From an uncultured Prevotellaceae bacterium (GTDB lineage Bacteria; Bacteroidota; Bacteroidia; Bacteroidales; Muribaculaceae), in the NCBI GenBank assembly GCA_900541935.1, contig UQLZ01000002.1:1-64000 (forward strand): DNA of 64,000 bases, given 5' to 3'. The position numbers and the translations under genes were made by a program. The notes beneath the pieces are model-generated. The model saw only the letters and a program-made list of their open reading frames with translations. It was not told the DNA's origin and did not search any database. Every line of letters begins with the position of its first letter. Positions within the stretch are counted from its first letter, which is position 1. This document shows, one piece after another, positions 1-8,680 of this stretch.

Positions 1-30
1 ATAGCTAAATTATTTGGTTATCCACACTAA
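1..30 (+). CDS. Possible C-terminal tail of an upstream gene
   Basis: Frame 1 is open from the window edge to a TAA at 28-30 and encodes nine residues (IAKLFGYPH). A strong terminator follows 35 bases later, as expected after the last gene of an operon. Nine residues are too few to identify a family, and the reading could be chance. Confidence 0.3.
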   Translation: MAKLFGYPH

Positions 31-65
31 AAATCTACTGACCCAACATTTCATTAATAAAGAAA

Positions 66-101
66 CGGCATTTTGGGGATTTCCCCAGAGTGCTGTTTTT
101 T
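66..101 (+). terminator. Rho-independent terminator of the upstream operon
   Basis: A 14-base-pair stem (66-79 with 82-95, a few G-U pairs) has a tight TT loop and is followed by six T at 96-101. The rest of 102-225 is AT-rich and shows no gene that I can support. Confidence 0.75.
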
Positions 102-225
102 ATAGGGGATAGTATAAATAGTAATTATAATATGGATAGGTGGTAGTGGACAGCGGTTGTATGGTGAATTATTTCTTTCCTGAGGGGGTGGCATGATTCC
201 TTATAATAAAAACATTGGAATTTAT

Positions 226-256
226 TTTGTATTGGGTTGGTTTTTGCGTAATTTTG
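226..256 (+). promoter_or_regulatory. Bacteroidetes-type promoter for the HU-like gene pair
   Basis: TTTG at 226-229 and TAATTTTG at 249-256 are 19 bases apart, matching the Bacteroidetes TTTG/TAnnTTTG consensus. Transcription would begin near 261 and leave a leader of about 80 bases before the ATG at 343. Confidence 0.55.
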
Positions 257-342
257 TAAATAGCAAAAAGTGGCATTGCCAATAGGAAATATTTTTGATT
301 TGTAGTGCTGTTTAATGCTTTGTAACACACCGTGATAGGTAT

Positions 343-636
343 ATGGAAAAATTGGATTTATCAAAGGAATTATCAAATAGATTGCAGCGAGATGGCAATG
401 ATGTTGACGTTTTGCTGAAAGGTTTTGCGGACTTGGTCAAAGATTTGTTGTCAGAGTCTAAGAACGTTGCTTTGCCTGGTTTTGGAAAATTTATTGCAAA
501 AAAGTCAGATGAGTATATTGCTGTAGATAGTCATACGGGCAAGAGAATGCTGTATCCGCCTAAGGTAGAGGTGGCGTTTGAGCAGAGTTCTATTCTTAAA
601 GCAAAATTAGCGGAGAAAGGAGAGGGTAATGAGTAA
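343..636 (+). CDS. HU-family DNA-binding protein, short divergent form
   Basis: This 97-residue protein has the HU/IHF fold pattern: an N-terminal helical half with a GFADLVKDLL-like helix, then the turn-strand signature ALPGFGKF (about 42-50) and a shortened arm region containing HTGKRMLYPP. HU-family proteins bend or coat DNA as dimers. The arm lacks the classical RNPQTG tip, although TGK resembles its remnant, so DNA contacts may differ from housekeeping HU. The gene overlaps the next one by eight bases, so the two are probably translationally coupled and work together, possibly as a heterodimer with the HU part of the membrane-anchored partner. The family is clear and the specific role is unknown. 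Confidence 0.85.
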   Translation: MEKLDLSKELSNRLQRDGNDVDVLLKGFADLVKDLLSESKNVALPGFGKFIAKKSDEYIAVDSHTGKRMLYPPKVEVAFEQSSILKAKLAEKGEGNE

Positions 637-1702
637 TATAGTCGTTTTTAATGATTTGGTTGGAATGCTTGCCAAGTCAACCAATACTTCGCAACCTTTA
701 ACTGAATCTTTCTTGAAAGAGTTGCTTGCCCTTGTTGCTGAGCGTCTTGAGAAAGGAGAGAAAGTCGCTATTCCTGGTATCGGAGAGTTTTATGTAGAGA
801 ATGGAGATATAAAATTTGTTCCCGAAAAGAAGTTGGCGGAGGATGTTAATTATGCGTTTGATTGCTTTGAGCCAGTTGAACTTGACGATGAATATAGTGA
901 TGAATCGGCTTTAGGAGATGAAAAAACTCAAGCCGAGGAGGAATTGCCTTTGCCGGAAGAAGTAGAAGAGCATGTGCCTTCTGTTGAAATGTCAGAGCAG
1001 GAGATAGAAGAGGATATTTTGCCACCTCCAGTGCCTGAAGAGGACAGGGTAAAGCCCGAAGAGGAAGAGACACTTTTACAAGAGCCTCCGGCAATACCAG
1101 AAGACCTTGAGCAGCAAGAGAAGAAAGAGGTTGAGGTACCGCCCGTTCCAGATTATGTGCTATCAACTGAAACGTCTCATGAAGAAGCGGTAAGCGAGGA
1201 CTATGCATACGAAGCGGATGAGCCAAAGCGCGATTGGAAAATGTTTATATATGGCGTTTTGGTTGGCATTGCAGTAACGGTTGCGGTAACCTGTTTTATG
1301 AATTGGTCAGGCTATATTAATTTTAGCGAACCAGATAATGTCGGTTTTGACAGTATCGCACCGTTGGAGGAAGTGGCGGTTGCTACTGATACGGTAAAAC
1401 CAGACACTGCTGTTGTTAGCGAGGATTCTGTTAAGAAAGTTGAGCCGGTTATTTATAAGGTGAAAAACAAATCTTCATACCTTAGCAATATATCACGGAA
1501 ATATTATGATCACTATATTTTCTGGATTTATATCTATTTGGAAAATAAAGATAAGATTAAAGATCCTGACAATCTCGTTGTTGGTATGGAATTGGTAATC
1601 CCGCCTGCAGAAAAGTATGGAATCGACAAGGATGACCCTAAGAGTATTGAAAGGGCAGAAGCCGAAATTGAAAAGACTTTCGGCAAAAAGAAGAATAAAT
1701 AA
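629..1702 (+). CDS. Membrane-spanning HU/LysM fusion protein
   Basis: This 357-residue protein has three parts. Residues 1-90 are an HU-like domain (AIPGIGEFYV turn, shortened arm). Residues 90-200 are a very acidic, proline-rich linker dominated by E and P. A single hydrophobic segment at about 205-225 (FIYGVLVGIAVTVAVTCFM) is followed by a second linker and a LysM-like domain at about 275-330 (VKNKSSYLSNISRKYY, then DNLVVGMELVIP). The predicted topology puts HU in the cytoplasm and LysM in the periplasm, where LysM usually binds peptidoglycan. The protein could therefore tether the nucleoid to the cell wall; that role is inference. It is coupled to the small HU-like gene upstream and ends at a bidirectional terminator. 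Confidence 0.8.
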   Translation: MSNIVVFNDLVGMLAKSTNTSQPLTESFLKELLALVAERLEKGEKVAIPGIGEFYVENGDIKFVPEKKLAEDVNYAFDCFEPVELDDEYSDESALGDEKTQAEEELPLPEEVEEHVPSVEMSEQEIEEDILPPPVPEEDRVKPEEEETLLQEPPAIPEDLEQQEKKEVEVPPVPDYVLSTETSHEEAVSEDYAYEADEPKRDWKMFIYGVLVGIAVTVAVTCFMNWSGYINFSEPDNVGFDSIAPLEEVAVATDTVKPDTAVVSEDSVKKVEPVIYKVKNKSSYLSNISRKYYDHYIFWIYIYLENKDKIKDPDNLVVGMELVIPPAEKYGIDKDDPKSIERAEAEIEKTFGKKKNK

Positions 1703-1708
1703 TCAATC

Positions 1709-1747
1709 AAAAAATAATAGCGGAGTTTACTCTCCGCTATTATTTTT
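1709..1747. terminator. Bidirectional terminator between the HU/LysM gene and ndh
   Basis: A perfect 13-base-pair stem (1713-1725 with 1732-1744) has a six-base loop, an A-run on the left and T's on the right. It can stop transcription from both convergent genes. Confidence 0.85.
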
Positions 1748-1773
1748 GTGCAAGTTCTAATAAAAGAACTTTT

Positions 1774-3039
1774 TTAGTCGTCAATCCAATGCTTTCGTAT
1801 CGGATATTTAACAGGTCTAATCAAAAGCCTTAACGACGTTGTATAGAATATGTAAGCCCAAATCCAGTTGATTAGCACATTAACTTTATTTCTCATACCT
1901 AATATTGAAATAAGGTGGATAAACATCCAAGTAAGCCAAGCCGGACGGCCGTAAAGGTATGAGAACTTTAAGTCGCAAACTGCTCGGTTCCTACCGATTG
2001 TTGCCATAGAGCCTTTGTTAATATACTTGAATGGAGCCTTGTTTGAAGAACCGTTTAGTTCCTTAGCAAGGTATATTGCCTGCTGAATAGCCACTTGTGC
2101 TACTTGCGGATAACCGTTTGGATAATCGTTGTCGTTAAGCATTGCAACGTCGCCGATAGCGTAAACGTCCTTTATGCCCTTTATGCAGAAACTTTCATCG
2201 ATAATAAATCTGTTTCCTCTGCCAATAGAATCCTCAGGCAAACCCTTAATGACGTTACCGGTAACTCCTGCTGTCCAAATAAGAGTCTCACAATATATAT
2301 CTTCCCCATTTGATAGGTGCAAGATATTGTTCTCGTACGATTTCATAAGGCAATTAAGGCGAGTCTCAATCATCAAGTGACCCAAATAAGTGACTGCGTC
2401 ATCTGATGCTCTCTGGCTCATCGTTCTTAGAAATCTGTCAGTTCCTTCAACGAGGATAACTCTAACGTCGTCCTTGTCAATTTCTGGGTATTCCCTCTTT
2501 AGGATATATCTCTTCATTTCTCCCAAGGCACCGGCTATTTCCACACCTGTAGGGCCACCGCCAACGACAACGAAACTTAGCAGTTCGCGTCTGCGCTTTT
2601 TGTCAGTTGTAACGCATGCCCTTTCCAGTCTGTCAAGAATTTCGTTTCTTAGGCGGATTGCCTCTGCTGTTGATTTAAGTGTATGAACTTTCTCCTTAAG
2701 TTCTGGAGAGTTGAAGAAGTTGTTTGTTGTACCTGTTGCAATAACAAGTTTGTCGTATGCAATTTCCTCAAATTGAGTAGAAATTATTTTTTTATCAGTA
2801 TCAATATTTGTTACTTGCCCCAGGTGAAAATTTGCATTTTCCAATTTGCGCATTTCTCTTCGGAACGGGAAAGAAATGCTGCTTGGTTCAAGGCCAGATG
2901 AGGCAATCTGATAAAACAACGGAGGAAAACTATGAAAATTATTCTTGTCAATGATGGTTACTTTAAATTTCTTTTTGTCTAATTTTTTTGCAAGATTTAT
3001 GCCTGCAAACCCTCCTCCAATAATAACTACATGCTCCAT
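1774..3039 (-). CDS. ndh: Type II NADH:quinone oxidoreductase (NDH-2)
   Basis: This 421-residue flavoprotein would pass electrons from NADH to quinone at the inner face of the membrane without pumping ions. It shows the FAD-binding Rossmann motif IIGGGFAGINLAKKL near the N-terminus, a second dinucleotide-binding motif VVGGGPTGVEIAGAL at about 158-172, the YAIGDVA flavin motif near 293, and FYQIASSGLEP near 42, a conserved stretch in bacterial NDH-2. The C-terminal 60 residues are aromatic and hydrophobic (WLTWMFIHLISIL), consistent with membrane attachment. It stands alone on the minus strand. With the Na+-pumping NQR at 31.9-37.7 kb the cell would have two alternative NADH dehydrogenases. 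Confidence 0.92.
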   Translation of the reverse strand: MEHVVIIGGGFAGINLAKKLDKKKFKVTIIDKNNFHSFPPLFYQIASSGLEPSSISFPFRREMRKLENANFHLGQVTNIDTDKKIISTQFEEIAYDKLVIATGTTNNFFNSPELKEKVHTLKSTAEAIRLRNEILDRLERACVTTDKKRRRELLSFVVVGGGPTGVEIAGALGEMKRYILKREYPEIDKDDVRVILVEGTDRFLRTMSQRASDDAVTYLGHLMIETRLNCLMKSYENNILHLSNGEDIYCETLIWTAGVTGNVIKGLPEDSIGRGNRFIIDESFCIKGIKDVYAIGDVAMLNDNDYPNGYPQVAQVAIQQAIYLAKELNGSSNKAPFKYINKGSMATIGRNRAVCDLKFSYLYGRPAWLTWMFIHLISILGMRNKVNVLINWIWAYIFYTTSLRLLIRPVKYPIRKHWIDD

Positions 3040-3088
3040 AACAATTAACTTAAAACAATCAAAATAATTATACCTATATTTTGGGTAA

Positions 3089-3096
3089 CAAAATTA
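3089..3096 (-). promoter_or_regulatory. -7 element upstream of ndh
   Basis: On the minus strand the sequence reads TAATTTTG, matching TAnnTTTG, about 50 bases before the ndh start. I did not find a convincing -33 TTTG. Confidence 0.4.
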
Positions 3097-3171
3097 ATAT
3101 TAAAAAGTTTAAAAAACAGCCTTTTTGTTCATAAATTTTGTCCAATGGGCGGTTTCTAAATCTTTTTGAGT

Positions 3172-3179
3172 TATTTTTG
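3172..3179 (+). promoter_or_regulatory. -7 element of the TPR gene; helps decide its start
   Basis: TATTTTTG lies immediately before the TPR gene. If it is used, transcription starts near 3184, which excludes the GTG at 3179 and favours the ATG at 3197. The -33 region is weak. Confidence 0.45.
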
Positions 3180-3196
3180 TGGTAAAAATTGGAAAA

Positions 3197-5203
3197 ATGC
3201 AAAATATAATAACTCGTATAAAAAACTATTTAATTGTTTTGCTTGTTACTTTTTCTCCTTTTGGAGCACATTCGCAAATCAATACTGACCAGGTTTTGAC
3301 AATCGGACGCAATGCTCTTTATTTTGAAGATTATTTGCTTTCAATACAATATTTTAATGAGGTAATCAAGGTGAAACCTTATTTGGCTGACCCGTATTTC
3401 TATCGTGCGGTTGCTAAATTTTATCTTGAAGACTATCGAGGAGCAGAAGCCGACTGCTCATTGGCAATAGAAAGAAATCCATTTATTGTTGATGCGTACC
3501 AGGTTCGTGGAATCTCCCGCCAGACCTTGAAAAAAGACAGTCTGGCGATTGAAGATTATGATGCCGGGTTGAAATACTTGCCGGAAAACCAGATTTTTCT
3601 GTTGAATAAGGCAGTGGCTCAGCAGAATATCAAGGATTATGACAATTCTCAGAAAACGTTTGAAACTCTTATCGGCTATTACCCAAAATACGATAATGGC
3701 TATCTTGGTTTGGCTTTTCTCAATCTTGAGAAAGGAGATACTGTTTCTGCGCTTAACCAGATAGGCAAAGTCCTTGAATTGAATCAGAACAATACTGATG
3801 CCTATATAGCCCGCGCGGATATATTGATAAAGACAAAATCAGACTATTCATCAGCGTTGGGAGATTTGGACCAGGCAATAAAATTGGAGCCTAAGAAAGC
3901 AGATCTGTTTGTAAACAGGGCGTTTTTGAAATATCAGTTAGATGACTATTTTGGTGCAATGTCAGATTTTGACTATGCAATCAGTCTTGACCCTTACAAT
4001 ATAGCAGCCCACTTGAACCGAGGTTTGCTGAGAATGGAGGTTGAGGATAACAATAAGGCTATTGATGATTTCTCCTTTGTTATCGACCGTAATGCAGATA
4101 ACTATATGGCTATTTACAATAGGGCAGTGCTGTATCAGAAGACCCGTCAGTACTCAAAAGCCATTTCTGACCTTAATAAGATGATCGAGAAATATCCTGA
4201 AATGGCGATGCTTTACTATGCCAGAAGCGAGTGTAAGCGTTTGATGGGAAATGTTAAGGCAGGAGAAGCAGACTATAACTATTCCCGCAAACTGATGGCT
4301 AAGAATAAGAACAATAATGGTGACCAATTCAAGGAAGAGAAGCAAAGTGAGGAGGATGAAATTGCCAAGAAATTCAGAAGCCTTGTGACTGTTGAAAGTG
4401 AAAATACAGTTAAGCCAGAGTATGATAACAAGTATCGCGGCAAGGTGCAGAACTATAACGCATCAGTTGATTATGAGGATGTATATATCCTTACATATTA
4501 TGACAAACTGACTGATTTGAGGGTTGATTCATATTATCAGAAAGAACTTGACGAGGTTAACGCAAGCAATTATCTTAGAGACAAACTCTATATAACCAAT
4601 TCAACTGTGGCGATGACAGAAGAGCAGATAAAATTGCAGTTTGGCTTGATTCGTCACTATTCGAGCCTGCTCAGTTCTTCCAATAAAAAGCCTATTGACT
4701 ATTTTGGCAGGGCAATAAGTTATTCTCTTGTGAAAAACTATGACAGTGCAATAGAGGATTTGGATAGAGCAATCGAGCAGAGCCCTGGTTTTGTTCTGGC
4801 TTATTTTGCAAGAGCAATGGCACGTTATGAAAAAAGCGTTGTCAATGCCGTAGAGCAAGGGGAGAAGAAGTCGGCTGAAGTTCAGATGCAGATGGAGCGA
4901 CATGAAACAGAATTGGCATTGAAAGACCTTGACAAGGTTATAGAATTGTCTCCCAACTTGGTGTATGCTTACTATAATAAAGGTAACATATACTTGAAAC
5001 GTAATGATTATACCTCGGCAATATCATGCTTTAACAAGGCAATAGAAGTTCGCCCTGATTTTGGAGCGGCATATTATAACAGGGGAATTGCATATTTTCA
5101 ATTGGGAAATATGGAAAAAGGAGTACGAGATTTAAGCAAGGCAGGCGAGTTGGGTATAATGTCGTCGTATAACGTACTCAAGCGTATGAGCCGCCGAAGA
5201 TAG
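3197..5203 (+). CDS. Secreted tetratricopeptide-repeat protein
   Basis: This 668-residue protein starts with a signal peptide (IKNYLIVLLVTFSPFGAHSQ) and consists mostly of tandem TPR units of about 34 residues, for example YYNRGIAYFQLGNMEKGVRDL near the end, DPYFYRAVAKFYLEDYRGAE near the start, and a repeated 'AI.DLDRAIEQSP' theme. TPR arrays bind other proteins. A less repetitive, charged stretch at about 385-470 separates two TPR blocks. I chose the ATG over the GTG at 3179 because of the overlapping promoter element. The product is probably exported to the periplasm. Its partner is unknown, and the neighbours (ndh, thrS) do not suggest one. Confidence 0.85.
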   Translation: MQNIITRIKNYLIVLLVTFSPFGAHSQINTDQVLTIGRNALYFEDYLLSIQYFNEVIKVKPYLADPYFYRAVAKFYLEDYRGAEADCSLAIERNPFIVDAYQVRGISRQTLKKDSLAIEDYDAGLKYLPENQIFLLNKAVAQQNIKDYDNSQKTFETLIGYYPKYDNGYLGLAFLNLEKGDTVSALNQIGKVLELNQNNTDAYIARADILIKTKSDYSSALGDLDQAIKLEPKKADLFVNRAFLKYQLDDYFGAMSDFDYAISLDPYNIAAHLNRGLLRMEVEDNNKAIDDFSFVIDRNADNYMAIYNRAVLYQKTRQYSKAISDLNKMIEKYPEMAMLYYARSECKRLMGNVKAGEADYNYSRKLMAKNKNNNGDQFKEEKQSEEDEIAKKFRSLVTVESENTVKPEYDNKYRGKVQNYNASVDYEDVYILTYYDKLTDLRVDSYYQKELDEVNASNYLRDKLYITNSTVAMTEEQIKLQFGLIRHYSSLLSSSNKKPIDYFGRAISYSLVKNYDSAIEDLDRAIEQSPGFVLAYFARAMARYEKSVVNAVEQGEKKSAEVQMQMERHETELALKDLDKVIELSPNLVYAYYNKGNIYLKRNDYTSAISCFNKAIEVRPDFGAAYYNRGIAYFQLGNMEKGVRDLSKAGELGIMSSYNVLKRMSRRR

Positions 5204-5298
5204 GCGCATATAATTAGAGTTATATGTCTATTTTAAAGTAAAATAGATAATTATAACAAAAAAACGAGGAAAAAATTCCATAACTACAGATATTTGGT

Positions 5299-5306
5299 TA
5301 CTTTTG
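5299..5306 (+). promoter_or_regulatory. -7 element of the thrS-infC-rpmI-rplT operon
   Basis: TACTTTTG fits TAnnTTTG and lies 56 bases before the thrS ATG. There is no clear -33 TTTG at the expected distance. Confidence 0.45.
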
Positions 5307-5361
5307 CAACCGAATCATGCGTTCGTTGTATTTATGCAATGATTAAAACAAAAAAATTATT

Positions 5362-7295
5362 ATGAATATTAAGTTTCCAGACGGAAGTATCAAGCAATTT
5401 GAGGAAGGAACAACTCCGTTGCAAATTGCAGAAAGTATCAGTAATCGACTTGCACAAGACGTATTGGCAGCAACAGTCGATGGAGAAGAGTGGGATTTGA
5501 CACGTCCAATTGTAGGTGACGGCGAATTGAAATTGTACAAGTGGGATGACCCAGAAGGCAAGCATGCATTCTGGACACGTCTGCACACTTGCTTGCAGAA
5601 GCGTTGCAGGAATTGTACCCAGGCGTTAAATTCGGTATAGGGCCGGCTATTGAGAACGGTTTCTATTATGATATCGACCCGGGAGAAAACGTTATCACCA
5701 GTGCCGACTTTGCAAAGATTGAAGCAAAGATGGCAGAACTTGTATCCAAAAAAGAAGCTGTAATAAGAAAAGAAATCTCCAAGGAAGACGCATTGAAGAT
5801 GTTCGGCGACAGAGACGAGACATACAAATGCGAATTGATTTCTGAATTGGAAGACGGTAAGATAACTACTTATACACAGGGTCAGTTTACAGACCTTTGC
5901 CGTGGTCCGCATATACCAACAACTGCATCAATTAAGGCGGTAAAGATTTTGTCGCTTGCGGGTGCATATTGGAGAGGTGATGAGACACGTAATCAGTTGG
6001 TGCGTGTTTACGGTATTTCTTTCCCTAAAAAGAAAATGCTTGATGAGTATTTGGTAATGCTCGAAGAGGCTAAGAAACGTGACCACAGAAAGATTGGTAA
6101 AGAAATGGAACTTTTCATGTTCTCAGAAAAAGTGGGAAAAGGTCTTCCATTGTGGTTGCCAAAGGGAACCGAGTTGAGATTGCGTTTGCAAGAGTTCTTG
6201 CGCAAAATCCAACGCCGTTACGAGTATCAGGAAGTTATCACTCCGCCAATTGGCAACAAAATGCTATATGTAACATCTGGTCACTATGCAAAATATGGTA
6301 AGGATTCATTCCAGCCGATTCATACTCCTGAAGAAGGCGAAGAGTACTTCTTGAAGCCGATGAACTGTCCTCACCACTGTGAAATCTTTAAGAACACACC
6401 GCACTCATACAGAGACCTTCCTTTAAGAATCGCAGAATTCGGTACAGTATGCCGTTACGAGCAAAGCGGTGAATTGCACGGATTGACACGTGTTAGAAGT
6501 TTTACTCAGGATGATGCCCATATCTTCTGTCGTCCAGACCAGGTGAAGGATGAATTCTTGAGAGTTATGGATATTATCTCTATCGTTTTCCGCTCAATGA
6601 AATTTGAAAACTTTGAAGCGCAGATTTCTTTGAGAGACAAGGTGAATAGAGAAAAATATATCGGTTCAGAAGAAAACTGGGACAAGGCAGAACAGGCAAT
6701 TATCGAAGCATGTGAAGAAAAAGGCCTTCCGGCAAGAATCGAATACGGAGAAGCAGCCTTCTATGGCCCGAAACTTGACTTTATGGTTAAGGACGCAATA
6801 GGCAGACGTTGGCAATTGGGAACAATTCAGGTTGACTACAATTTGCCTGAGCGTTTTGAACTGGAATATACTGGTTCTGACAACCAAAAGCACCGCCCGG
6901 TAATGATTCACCGTGCACCATTTGGTTCTATGGAGCGTTTTGTTGCTGTGCTTCTTGAACACACTGCAGGCAATCTTCCAATATGGTTGTCACCAGAGCA
7001 GGCCGTTATCCTTCCTATCAGTGAGAAGTTTAATGATTATGCCGACGAAGTTCGCAGAACACTTGCAGAGAAAGGAATTAGAGCAACCGTTGACAGCCGT
7101 AACGAGAAAATAGGTAAGAAGATTCGCGACAATGAATTGAAACGTATACCTTATATGCTCGTTGTTGGTGAAAAGGAAGTTAATAATTGTGAAATTTCTG
7201 TAAGAAAACAAGGTGAAGGTGACAAGGGTTCAGTAAAAATTGCTACCTTTGCCGAGAATTTCGCTCGAGAGATTGAGGAAATGACAAACTATTAA
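5362..7295 (+). CDS. thrS: Threonyl-tRNA synthetase, interrupted by a one-base deletion
   Basis: Charges tRNA-Thr. Residues 1-60 form the TGS domain, followed by the editing domain, the class II catalytic core (KPMNCPHHCEIF, the motif 2 region RYEQSGELHGLTRVRSF, motif 3 IHRAPFGSMERF) and a C-terminal anticodon-binding domain. As given, frame 1 runs from 5362 into a stop at 5640 and the rest is in another frame. Inserting one C between 5574 and 5575 restores FWHTSAHLLAEALQE, the conserved HxxxH editing-site segment, and a full-length protein of about 644 residues. The flanking frames are otherwise intact and the gene is essential, so a sequencing or assembly error is most likely. First gene of a conserved operon with infC, rpmI and rplT. 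Confidence 0.9.
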
Positions 7296-7304
7296 CATTA
7301 TTTA

Positions 7305-7889
7305 ATGGCAAAAACACCACTTGGAGCAGGGCAAAGACAGAACCTGCCAAAAAAAGACAATAAAGGCGGCAATAATAAAGACGCATTCATTATTAATGAG
7401 CATATCCGTGCAAAGGAAGTTCGTCTTGTTGGCGACAATGTAGAGCAAGGAGTTTATTCATTACATGATGCGTTGGCTATTGCAGACGAAAAAGAATTAG
7501 ATTTGATATTGATTTCGCCAACTGCGAATCCTCCAGTATGCAAGGTTTTGGATTACCAGAAGTTCTTGTATCAGCAGAAGAAGAGGCTAAAGGAGCAAAA
7601 GGCGAAGTCAACGAAGGTCGTTGTCAAAGAAATCAGATTCGGACCTCAGACCGATGAGCATGACTATAACTTTAAGTTGAAGCATGCTGTTGGTTTCTTG
7701 AAAGAAGGAGCAAAGGTTAAAGCCTATGTGTTCTTTAGAGGTCGGTCTATTCTCTTCAAAGAGCAGGGAGAAGTGCTGTTGCTTCGATTTGCAAATGATT
7801 TGGAAGAGTATGGCAAAGTGGAGCAAATGCCTGTTTTGGAAGGTAAGCGTATGATAATTATGCTTACACCAAAGAAAGTGACAAAATAA
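7305..7889 (+). CDS. infC: Translation initiation factor IF-3
   Basis: This 194-residue protein binds the 30S subunit, prevents premature joining of the 50S and checks initiator tRNA pairing. The N-domain signature (FIINEHIRAKEVRLVGDN), the lysine-rich linker around KRLKEQKAKSTKVVVKEIRFGP and the C-domain (KAYVFFRGRSILFKEQGE) are all present. A roughly 25-residue basic N-terminal extension precedes the IF-3 core. The start lies nine bases after the thrS stop, so the two are cotranscribed. It begins with ATG, not the AUU start used for autoregulation in enterobacteria. Confidence 0.97.
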   Translation: MAKTPLGAGQRQNLPKKDNKGGNNKDAFIINEHIRAKEVRLVGDNVEQGVYSLHDALAIADEKELDLILISPTANPPVCKVLDYQKFLYQQKKRLKEQKAKSTKVVVKEIRFGPQTDEHDYNFKLKHAVGFLKEGAKVKAYVFFRGRSILFKEQGEVLLLRFANDLEEYGKVEQMPVLEGKRMIIMLTPKKVTK

Positions 7890-7935
7890 AGTGCTTTAAG
7901 CATATAAATCAAATAGTAATTTAAAAAACAAAAAA

Positions 7936-8130
7936 ATGCCAAAGGTTAAAACTAATTCCGGTGCCAAAAAAAGATTCGCTCTTACCGGGTCAGGAAAGAT
8001 TAAAAGAAAACATGCTTACAAAAGTCACATCTTGACAAAGAAGACTAAAAAGCAAAAAAGAAACCTACGCCACTTTACAACAGCGGCAACTGTTGACAGC
8101 GGTAACATCCGTGCTTTGTTAGCAATTTAA
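7936..8130 (+). CDS. rpmI: 50S ribosomal protein L35
   Basis: A 64-residue, highly basic protein with the L35 signature (PKVKTNSGAKKRFALTGSGK) and HILTKKTKKQKRNLR in the middle. The length is normal. It sits between infC and rplT as in most bacteria, 46 bases after infC. Confidence 0.97.
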   Translation: MPKVKTNSGAKKRFALTGSGKIKRKHAYKSHILTKKTKKQKRNLRHFTTAATVDSGNIRALLAI

Positions 8131-8179
8131 TGTGCGGTTTTTGACTTTTAATTACAGAGATTTAATTGAATTATTAACC

Positions 8180-8217
8180 GGATGCTTAGCATATAAGAGC
8201 ATGTGCCGCTAACATCC
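8180..8217 (+). promoter_or_regulatory. Stable hairpin in the rpmI-rplT spacer; candidate L20 control element
   Basis: GGATG (8180-8184) pairs with CATCC (8213-8217) and TTAGC (8186-8190) pairs with GCTAA (8208-8212), leaving a single bulged C at 8185 and a 17-base loop. The hairpin ends 16 bases before the rplT ATG. L20 represses its own operon through leader RNA in other bacteria, so a regulatory role is plausible, but this is inference. Confidence 0.4.
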
Positions 8218-8233
8218 AAAAAAAGAAAAGAAA

Positions 8234-8584
8234 ATGCCAAGATCAGTAAATCACGTAGCATCAAGAGCTAAGAGAAAGAAAATTTTGAAACTCACAAGAG
8301 GTTATTACGGCTGCCGTAAGAATGTTTGGACAGTTGCTAAGAACACTTGGGAAAAAGGTCTTACTTACGCTTATCGCGACCGCAAGAACAAAAAACGCAA
8401 TTTCCGCGCATTGTGGATTCAACGTATTAATGCAGCCGCTCGTCTTGAAGACTTGTCTTACTCTAAACTTATGGGTCTTATTCACAAAGCAGGCATCCAA
8501 ATCAACCGTAAAGTATTGGCTGACCTCGCAATGAATAATCCAGCAGCTTTCAAGGCAATAGTTGAGAAAGTAAAGAATGCTTAA
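8234..8584 (+). CDS. rplT: 50S ribosomal protein L20
   Basis: A 116-residue basic protein that starts MPRSVNHVASRAKRKKILKL, with the classic RGYYGCRKNVWTVAKN and FRALWIQRINAAAR segments. It binds 23S rRNA early in 50S assembly. The length is normal, it is the last gene of the thrS operon, and a strong terminator follows. Confidence 0.98.
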   Translation: MPRSVNHVASRAKRKKILKLTRGYYGCRKNVWTVAKNTWEKGLTYAYRDRKNKKRNFRALWIQRINAAARLEDLSYSKLMGLIHKAGIQINRKVLADLAMNNPAAFKAIVEKVKNA

Positions 8585-8608
8585 TCAAATAGCGTTTTAA
8601 TAAAAAAA

Positions 8609-8632
8609 GCCCCTTAATTGGGGCTTTTTTAT
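8609..8632 (+). terminator. Terminator of the thrS-rplT operon
   Basis: GCCCC (8609-8613) and GGGGC (8620-8624) flank a TTAATT loop, with an A-run upstream and six T at 8625-8630. Confidence 0.9.
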
Positions 8633-8642
8633 TGCCGGAAAA

Positions 8643-8674
8643 TTTGGTTAATAAAAAAAACTGTATTATATTTG
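8643..8674 (+). promoter_or_regulatory. Promoter of the 6S-like small RNA
   Basis: TTTG at 8643-8646, 20 bases, then TATATTTG at 8667-8674: a full match to the Bacteroidetes housekeeping promoter. The predicted start is near 8680. Confidence 0.75.
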
Positions 8675-8680
8675 CAATAC

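Noticed and set aside
846..1226. A 126-codon open frame opposite the acidic linker of the HU/LysM gene
   Set aside because: GAA/GAG-rich coding gives long leucine- and proline-rich reverse frames. This is a compositional artefact.
5343..5912. A 189-codon open frame on the minus strand
   Set aside because: Antisense to thrS; no domain and no promoter.
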